From Paraburkholderia phytofirmans PsJN (GTDB lineage: Bacteria; Pseudomonadota; Gammaproteobacteria; Burkholderiales; Burkholderiaceae): a DNA stretch of 64,000 nt. The first letter of the stretch is position 1, and every line of letters begins with the position of its first letter. A model generated the notes under the pieces. That model was not told where the DNA came from. It worked only from the letters and a program-made list of their open reading frames with translations, and did not search any database. The DNA is taken from assembly GCF_000020125.1 (NCBI RefSeq), contig NC_010676.1:1612001-1676000 (forward strand). Reading direction: 5' to 3'. Below are positions 44,027 to 51,766 of this stretch, piece after piece. The position numbers and the translations under genes are program-made.

Positions 44027-46030
44027 ATGAACGACGACCAACACGAGCAGGTGCTATTTGCCCAGTTCGGCACAAGCAGTCCATGCTGGCGTCTGTCGAA
44101 CGACAGCAACGCGCTCGAACTCACGCCCGTCACTGGCGACGTGCCGGCTAATGTCGCCATTCCGCTGAATCCTCAGCAGGCTTCGCAAATCCGCTGCCTC
44201 ACTGGCGTGACCTCGCACCTCGTGCTCGACGTGCGGCTGTTCGGCGAACCGTTGCGTTTGCATCTGGTCGGTAAGAAGCTCAGCAGCAACAGCTGGGCCG
44301 GCACCGCATCGGCCTACGACGACACCGAATCCGTCGCCCGCGATCTGGTCCACGGCCTCTCGTTTGCCGAACAAGTGGTGTCCGAAGTGAATTCGGTCGT
44401 CGTGATCGTCGACCGGCATGGTCGAATACAGCGCTTCAACCGTCTTGCCGAGGAACTCACGGGCGTCAAGGAAGAGAACATCGTCGGCCGCAACGTCTGG
44501 GCGTTGTTCATGTCCACCGAAGACGGCGCAGCCTCCAGCCAGAACATTGCGGGCTTCTTCAATCGCGGCGTGTCGTACGAAGTCGAGCGGCGCGTCAAGA
44601 CAGTGCATGGCGAGCGGCTCTTTTTGTTCCGCAATAAGTTCGTGCAGAGCGGCAGCGGCATCGACGAACAATTCCTGATCTGCTCCGGCACCGACATCAC
44701 CGAGGAACGGCTCGCGCAGGAACGCCTCACCCAACTGGCGAACACCGACTCGCTCACCGGCCTCGCGAATCGCAACGCGATCCAGGACAAGATCCGCGCC
44801 GCCATCGAAGACGCCGCGCCGGGCGAAGCCGTCGGCGTGCTGTTCCTCGACCTCGACAACTTCAAGAAGGTCAACGACCACTACGGCCATGTCTTCGGCG
44901 ACCGCCTGATCCGCGATGTCTCGTCGGCGATCAGCGAGTGTCTGAATGAAGGCGATACGCTCGCGCGGCTCGGTGGCGACGAATTCATCGTGCTCGCCGC
45001 CAAGGGCACGGCGCACGAACTCGAAACCACCGCGCAGCGCATTCTCGAACGCATGCGCACGCCGTTCGCCCTCGGGCTCGTGGAGGTCTACACCGGCTGC
45101 TCGATCGGCATCGCGCGGTATCCGGAACACGGCGACAGTCTCGAATCGCTGATCCGTTCGGCCGACACGGCCATGTACGTCGCCAAAGACGAAGGCAAGC
45201 GCACGCACCGCGTGTTCTCGCCGGAAATGAACCGTCGCGTCGCCGAGTACATGTGGCTCGACACCAACTTGCGGCGCGGGCTCGAAGAAGGCCAGCTGAC
45301 GCTGCACTACCAGCCGAAACTGTCGCTCGCCACCGGCGTGGTGCAAGGCGTCGAAGCGCTGGTGCGCTGGAATTCGCCGGAGCGCGGGCAGATCATGCCG
45401 AGCGAGTTCATCCGTTACGCGGAAGAGTCCGGGCTGATCGGCGTGCTGGGCCGCTGGGTCATGGAAACGGCCGCGAAACAGGCCGCCAAATGGAAGGCGG
45501 ACGGCTACAACCTGCGCATCGCGATCAACGTGTCGGCGCGGCAACTGGTCGATACGGCGGTCGTCCGCCATTTCAGCGAGGCGCTGCAGAACGCCAGGCT
45601 CGACCCCTGCCTGATCGATCTCGAACTGACCGAGAGTTGCCTGATCGAAGACGAAACGGCGGCGATCGATCTGATCAGGCAGTTCCGCCAGCTCGGCGCG
45701 CAGGTTCATCTGGACGATTTCGGCACGGGGTATTCGTCGCTCTCGCAGCTCGGCCGGATTCCGCTCGACGTCATCAAGCTCGACCGCAGCTTCGTGCGCT
45801 CGATCAACGCCGACACCAAAGCGCAGGCACTGGTGCGCTCCATGGTGGCCGTCGCGCAGGAATTGAATTTCAAGGTGGTCGCCGAAGGGATCGAGACCGA
45901 GTCGGAAGAAGTGTTCATGAAGGGCCTGGGAGTGGATTACGTGCAGGGCTTCCTGTACGGTCAGGCCATGCCGGCGGCTGAATTTGAACGCTGGCTGCAG
46001 GATAGACAGAAGCTCAGGCTGATTGCCTGA
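44027..46030 (+). CDS. rpfR: RpfR: BDSF receptor with PAS, GGDEF and EAL domains
   Basis: A 667-residue protein which, with the adjacent rpfF, matches the BDSF signalling receptor of Burkholderia. Residues 1-95 form the RpfF-interaction domain, then a PAS domain (about 118-228) expected to bind cis-2-dodecenoic acid, GGDEF at 316-320 (LARLGGDEFIVLAAKG, intact) and EAL at 443-445 (GVEALVRWNS), with conserved EAL residues such as DDFGTGYSSLS. Signal binding raises its c-di-GMP phosphodiesterase activity. The GGDEF signature is not degenerate, so cyclase activity cannot be ruled out. ATG at 44027 follows GGGGACC. Convergent to rpfF. Confidence 0.93.
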   Translation: MNDDQHEQVLFAQFGTSSPCWRLSNDSNALELTPVTGDVPANVAIPLNPQQASQIRCLTGVTSHLVLDVRLFGEPLRLHLVGKKLSSNSWAGTASAYDDTESVARDLVHGLSFAEQVVSEVNSVVVIVDRHGRIQRFNRLAEELTGVKEENIVGRNVWALFMSTEDGAASSQNIAGFFNRGVSYEVERRVKTVHGERLFLFRNKFVQSGSGIDEQFLICSGTDITEERLAQERLTQLANTDSLTGLANRNAIQDKIRAAIEDAAPGEAVGVLFLDLDNFKKVNDHYGHVFGDRLIRDVSSAISECLNEGDTLARLGGDEFIVLAAKGTAHELETTAQRILERMRTPFALGLVEVYTGCSIGIARYPEHGDSLESLIRSADTAMYVAKDEGKRTHRVFSPEMNRRVAEYMWLDTNLRRGLEEGQLTLHYQPKLSLATGVVQGVEALVRWNSPERGQIMPSEFIRYAEESGLIGVLGRWVMETAAKQAAKWKADGYNLRIAINVSARQLVDTAVVRHFSEALQNARLDPCLIDLELTESCLIEDETAAIDLIRQFRQLGAQVHLDDFGTGYSSLSQLGRIPLDVIKLDRSFVRSINADTKAQALVRSMVAVAQELNFKVVAEGIETESEEVFMKGLGVDYVQGFLYGQAMPAAEFERWLQDRQKLRLIA

Positions 46031-46062
46031 GCTTCTGGCGCCGCCCCCCTTGCGGCTTACTA

Positions 46063-46093
46063 TGGTCAATCTCGTGGTCAAACTGGTGGTCAA
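46063..46093. repeat. Three TGGTCAA direct repeats with 12-base period
   Basis: TGGTCAA occurs at 46063, 46075 and 46087, exactly 12 bases apart, in the 87-base gap between the convergent rpfR and rpfF stops. There is no hairpin. Meaning unknown. Confidence 0.6.
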
Positions 46094-46117
46094 AGCAGCG
46101 GCCGACCTCCGGTCAGT

Positions 46118-47002
46118 TCAGGCGAAATTGGCCGCACTGGCCGTCTGACGCAGGTTCGAGGTACGACGGTTCTGCAGCATCACCAGCCGCTCCATGAAGG
46201 CGAGATCCTTCTCCTCGATCGTGAAGGCCGCGTCGACCCAATCCTCGGTGATTTCCATCAACTCGGCGCGCGAGAGTTGCAGCACGCGCTGGCGCGCCCG
46301 CAGCATCGCCCGAATACCGTTCATTTTCGGCTTGAGCGTGTCGATGAAAGTGCGGGTCGCCATATAGGCTTCGCCGGGTTCGAACAGTTGGTCGACCAGA
46401 CCCTTGCCGTAGTGCCATTCGGCCGTATGCGATTCGCCGACCCCGATCAGCTCCTCCGCGAGCCGCATGCCGGCCTTGCGCGCCACCAGTGAATAACCGC
46501 CCATGCCCGGGAACAGATTGAACGCGATCTCCGGGAAGCCCATGCGTGCGTCGCTCTGCGCGAGCAGAAAGTGATGCGCGAGCGCGGCCTCGAAGCCCCC
46601 ACCGAGTGCCGTGCCCTCCACCATCGCGATCGAGATCGCCCCCGTGTCGAATCCCCGTGACGCCGCGTGCACGCAATCCACACAGGCCCGCGCATAGGAC
46701 ATCAGCGCCTGCCGCTTGCCGGCGCGAATCGCGTCCGCGAAGAAGTCCAGATCGCCGCCGACGTTGTACATGGTCGGAATCAACGAACCGGTGACCCAGA
46801 AATCGATCGGCAATCCCGACTCTCGTGCTGCCTGCGCGAGTTCCAGGATGTCATGCACCAGATCGAGATTGAAACAGGGACGCGGCTGCGCCCGCAACAT
46901 CATCCACATGACGTTGCGGCCTTCTTCGTAGTAAGCCGAAATTTGCGAAAGGTTGCCGGCTTCGAGGAACGGACGGCAGGCGTGATGGTTATGCAGATTC
47001 AT
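46118..47002 (-). CDS. rpfF: RpfF: BDSF (cis-2-dodecenoic acid) synthase
   Basis: A 294-residue crotonase-fold enzyme that makes a diffusible fatty-acid signal from acyl-ACP by dehydration and thioester cleavage. The two acid residues known in RpfF are present: Glu138 (GGGFEAALA) and Glu158 (GFPEIAFNLFPG), equivalent to Glu141 and Glu161 of the Xanthomonas enzyme. The N-terminus MNLHNHHACRPFLEAGNLSQ is the usual start. Together with the convergent rpfR it forms the known Burkholderia-type BDSF system. A sigma-54-like sequence upstream lacks the GG and was not accepted. Confidence 0.93.
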   Translation of the reverse strand: MNLHNHHACRPFLEAGNLSQISAYYEEGRNVMWMMLRAQPRPCFNLDLVHDILELAQAARESGLPIDFWVTGSLIPTMYNVGGDLDFFADAIRAGKRQALMSYARACVDCVHAASRGFDTGAISIAMVEGTALGGGFEAALAHHFLLAQSDARMGFPEIAFNLFPGMGGYSLVARKAGMRLAEELIGVGESHTAEWHYGKGLVDQLFEPGEAYMATRTFIDTLKPKMNGIRAMLRARQRVLQLSRAELMEITEDWVDAAFTIEEKDLAFMERLVMLQNRRTSNLRQTASAANFA

Positions 47003-47437
47003 TTTGAACGGTCCTTTTAAGGTTAAACACTGGTATTGCTATGCGAGCCTAAAGCAGACCGGAATCGGATGGGAGCGGGGTAACCAACAGATGAATGCAA
47101 GCCGCGTTCAAAAGCCCGCCAGCAGGCCTTCTGCGGGATAGAGAACGGTCGGCGGCATGTCGCATCGGCGCAAACGCTTGCGCACCGAAGATGGGCGAAA
47201 TTGACCCACAAACAGGCGCGCAACGGCGATCAATTTGCGCAAGGCCGAAGTTAGAATTTTTTGCCGAACCGGCAAAAATAAAGGAATAGTCTTCGATTAG
47301 AAAATGCAATCGAAAATAATGAGCGCCGAATTGATTTTTTCTTTGATGGGTGGGCTAACAGACGGTCTATCCGTTATGCATGATCGAACGCGAAACGCGG
47401 GCGGCTAATCGCGCCCGCGCCTTTACATCAAAGTGGT
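47003..47437. other. 435-base AT-rich gap upstream of rpfF
   Basis: Region between rpfF and the Ldh-family gene, noticeably more AT-rich than the coding DNA around it. It must hold the rpfF promoter and carries one perfect hairpin (47258-47278). No gene is supported. Confidence 0.55.
47258..47278. terminator. Hairpin with A/T tracts in the rpfF upstream gap
   Basis: TTTTTGCCG-AAC-CGGCAAAAA, nine-base perfect stem and three-base loop. The T and A runs belong to the stem. It lies 160 bases after the Ldh gene stop on that gene's strand, so it can terminate that transcript; an operator role for rpfF is the alternative. Confidence 0.5.
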
Positions 47438-48541
47438 CTATTGCAATCGCGCGGACCAGCGGCCGGCTTCTTCCGCGCTCATGCCGACGGCGAGCGCCGC
47501 GGCGAGAATCTGTGCCCATGTGGCCGCATCCACGGGAATGCCCTCGGCCTCGCGCTGCGCGCGCGTCACGCGCTCGGGTTCGCCAGGCTCATAGATACGG
47601 TCGGCGCCTGCTGCGAGCGGCGAGGCCTTCACCCAGTCAATGAACGCATCGGCTTCGGCTTGCGCATCGGGCGCGTCGAACGCGGCCGGATCGATGATCA
47701 CCGACAACATGCAGTTGATGATCGCGTTGGTCGTGCCGAGCGTGGTGGAGTGCGTGGTGAAGCCGCCCGACAGCGCGCCGCCGAAGATCTCGCACATGGC
47801 TGCGAGTCCGAAGCCCTTATGTCCGCCGAACGGCGTCAGCGAACCGAATGGCGCTTCGTGCATGACTTTGGGTTCGAGCGTGGCGCGGCCCTCATGATCG
47901 ATCAGTGCGCCCGGTTGCACCTGCTTGCCCTGGTTGTAGGCAACGCGCGTTTTGCCATAGGCCACCGTGCTGGTCGCGAAATCGAGCACGAGCGGCGGCT
48001 TGCCGGGCCGCGGATAAGCCGCGCAAAACGGATTCGTGCCGATGCGCCGGTCCGCACCGCCGAACGGCGCGACGAGTGGATCGCCCGCCACGTTGACGAA
48101 GTGGAACGACACGAGACCCGCCCGCGCGCACTGTTCCGCCCAATGCCCGATGCGCCCGATGTGATGCGCGCCGCGCAATCCGACCGCGCAGATGCCGAGG
48201 CGTTTGGCGCGCTCGATGCCCTGCTCCATGGCTTCGAACGCCACCACCTGCCCGAAGCCTCTGCCGCCTTCGACGGTCAGCACGGCGCCCGCGTCTTTCA
48301 CCACATCGGCGTGCAGGTTCAGTTGAAGTTCGCCGTCGGCGAGCGACGCCACATAGCGCGGAATCATCCCCACGCCATGCGAGTCATGCCCCGTCAGATT
48401 CGCCGCCACCAGATGATCGGCGACCAGTTCCGCTTCGCGCGGCGTGCTGCCCGCCTGTTCCCAGATCGCCCTCACATAGGCGTGCAGTTGATCGGCCGGA
48501 ATCCGGGGCGTGACGGGTTGAGCGGTCGAGTTATCGGTCAT
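47438..48541 (-). CDS. Malate/L-lactate/ureidoglycolate dehydrogenase family oxidoreductase
   Basis: A 367-residue NAD(P)-dependent enzyme of the Ldh-2 (non-Rossmann malate/lactate) family. Family features: HDSHGVGMIPRYV in the N-terminal half, RGAHHIGRIGHWAEQCA with a catalytic His, and GTNPFCAAYPRPGKPPLVLD and FGGHKGFGLAAMCEIF. Substrate unassigned: malate, lactate, ureidoglycolate and imine reductases share this fold. It follows the M20 dipeptidase by 55 bases on the same strand, so the two may form an operon. Confidence 0.9.
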   Translation of the reverse strand: MTDNSTAQPVTPRIPADQLHAYVRAIWEQAGSTPREAELVADHLVAANLTGHDSHGVGMIPRYVASLADGELQLNLHADVVKDAGAVLTVEGGRGFGQVVAFEAMEQGIERAKRLGICAVGLRGAHHIGRIGHWAEQCARAGLVSFHFVNVAGDPLVAPFGGADRRIGTNPFCAAYPRPGKPPLVLDFATSTVAYGKTRVAYNQGKQVQPGALIDHEGRATLEPKVMHEAPFGSLTPFGGHKGFGLAAMCEIFGGALSGGFTTHSTTLGTTNAIINCMLSVIIDPAAFDAPDAQAEADAFIDWVKASPLAAGADRIYEPGEPERVTRAQREAEGIPVDAATWAQILAAALAVGMSAEEAGRWSARLQ

Positions 48542-48596
48542 TCACAAGGTCGGTGGATGTGACGGATTCAGGGCAGGCGATAGTGGGAGGACACGC

Positions 48597-50057
<1,461 letters not shown>

Positions 50058-50279
50058 GATGGCGGTCCGTGGGGATCTGTTCTGTCGAAACGATCATGAT
50101 AGTCCCGATGCGGGATTGGCTGAACCCCTTGCAGTGCATCGGACTCGCTGAACGATCGGGGCGAACTACCGGCGGCGGCCATCTCACGCGCGGCGCAACG
50201 CTTTCGCGGCGAGCTTACGTAAACAAAACAATCGCGCGACAATCGCAGCATAGGTCGCCTATCGGGAAGGAGCCGCTTC

Positions 50280-50591
50280 ATGAGAGGCAACGTCGTCGTG
50301 CAGACCATCGCCGCGGTGCTGGCGCTGGCGCTCTATTTCTTGCCGGCCGTCGTGGCGGACCGGCGCAAACGTCATGACGTGCTGACGCTCGCGCTCTTTA
50401 ACGCCTGTCTCGGCTGGACCGTGTTCGGCTGGCTGCTCGCGCTCTACTGGTCCTTGCAACCGAACCCGCCGAAGAACATCGCGGGCGAGGTCGAGCAGAC
50501 GCGCAAGCTCGTGAGGATGCGAGCGTTTTCTTCCGCGCTGCTGGTGCGCGTGCAACGACGCGCGAGCGCGCGGGATCGCTCAGACAGGTAA
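50280..50591 (+). CDS. Superinfection-immunity family membrane protein
   Basis: A 103-residue inner-membrane protein with two hydrophobic helices (VVQTIAAVLALALYFLPAVV and ALFNACLGWTVFGWLLALYW) joined by a basic loop (ADRRKRHDVLTL), the pattern of the Imm_superinfect family named for phage T4 Imm. In phage T4, Imm blocks DNA entry of a superinfecting phage; chromosomal members are common and mostly untested. The start has a GAAGGAGCC site. No phage genes surround it. Confidence 0.8.
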   Translation: MRGNVVVQTIAAVLALALYFLPAVVADRRKRHDVLTLALFNACLGWTVFGWLLALYWSLQPNPPKNIAGEVEQTRKLVRMRAFSSALLVRVQRRASARDRSDR

Positions 50592-50663
50592 ATCAGGCGT
50601 GGTGTGGCGAGGCGGAAAACGGGTTGATCGGCGAAGGCGCCGGCCGACCATGCCGCGGGGCGT

Positions 50664-50942
50664 TCAGGCCGCGCGGCTCATGCGGTTCCACAAGACGGAA
50701 CCGGCAGGAATGGAGCGCGGCTCGACGCGCACGCTCGCGGGTGAAAACATCTCACGGCGCAGTTCGCCGTGTTCATCGAACCATTCGCAAATCAGCCAGT
50801 CACCGGGATTGAGCGCCACGGGGCCTGCGTAGGTTACCGTCATGCGCGAACCGCCTTCCTTCAACGTGACGACGTCGCCGGTATTGAACTGGATGGGAAG
50901 CGGTGTCTGGAATGCGTCAATGGTAGCGGTCAGCATATTCAT
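50664..50942 (-). CDS. YodC-like DUF2158 protein
   Basis: A 92-residue small protein: NTGDVVTLKEGGSRMTVTYA then WLICEWFDEHGELRREMF, the DUF2158/YodC pattern of a small beta barrel. Function unknown. Polar N-terminal end and Pro/Arg-rich C-terminal end. It ends 72 bases after the convergent superinfection-immunity-like gene. Confidence 0.78.
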   Translation of the reverse strand: MNMLTATIDAFQTPLPIQFNTGDVVTLKEGGSRMTVTYAGPVALNPGDWLICEWFDEHGELRREMFSPASVRVEPRSIPAGSVLWNRMSRAA

Positions 50943-51766
50943 CCCCCTACGGAACCGTTGAACGGTATTTAAGTCATTGCGCCAGTTTTTTCGACTTTAG
51001 CCCTGCTGAAGGAAAACTCTAAAAGGTTAGGCAAGATTAACAATCGAAATTAATGCCTGCAAGCGCTTTTTATTGATACCGTTTTCATCCGCAGTGGAAT
51101 GGCTGCCTCTGCCGACTGTGGCTGGGTAAAATCGGGAAAACCCTGCAATGCGCCACCTGGCCGCCTCTTCATGCCGCACTGCACGATCGTAAGACTTACT
51201 GCAGCATGCCGACCAGTCCAGTCGAAAATGCGAAGTTGGTTTCGTCATATCTAATGTGCCGGCAGACAGCTATTCAGGGTTAATTCCGATCCGCCGTAGC
51301 AGAATTACCTGTGAATAACGAACTCACCGGTAAATGCGGCATGCTTAAAATCGGTCTCGTTTAAAAAAATGCCTAATAACTCTAGCAACCTTTGTTGAAA
51401 ACGATTGCCGCCGCGGTTTTTTCAAACCGGCCGCGCCAAGCGGCGCAACAATGCGGCCGAATCGCGTTCGTGGCAACCACGGTCGAGATCCATATGACCG
51501 CGCGCATGCCAATAGAGCGCAGGTCAGCAAACGTCATTAGCCGGTTCCCACCCAGCTTTGCCCAACGCTCAGGTGCTAGTGCGATCGAGCTTTGACTCGA
51601 CGTCGCGCTCCAGCCAGTCGACCGGAGTTTCTAAAGCACAATTTATCCGTTTCGTGTGCGTTCCCCGGTACTACCCGTCGTTTCGTCGCTCGTGGCTTCA
51701 TGGTCACAGCTGCTCGACCCGTGCAGGGGCGGCGCGATCTTGTGAAAAAATCAGCGAGGTGCAACC
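50943..51766. other. 824-base AT-rich gap upstream of the 965-residue protein
   Basis: The longest non-coding stretch in the window. It is AT-rich for this genome, above all in 50980-51440. Open frames in it are short and have no believable composition. I looked for TTCG-N16-TTCG (hrpII) and sigma-54 sites and found none. It must contain the promoter of the large gene, with the ribosome site AGCGAGGT just before the ATG. The composition is consistent with foreign DNA. Confidence 0.6.

Noticed and set aside
47096..47111. Sigma-54-like sequence before rpfF (TTGAACGCGGCTTGCA on the minus strand)
   Set aside because: 10 of 12 bases match, but one G of the essential GG at -24 is missing.
51301..51766. 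Search for hrpII (TTCG-N16-TTCG) or sigma-54 sites before the effector-like gene
   Set aside because: TTCG copies are present at 51651 and 51682 but the spacing is 27 and not 16. No GG-N10-GC site with a good match was found.
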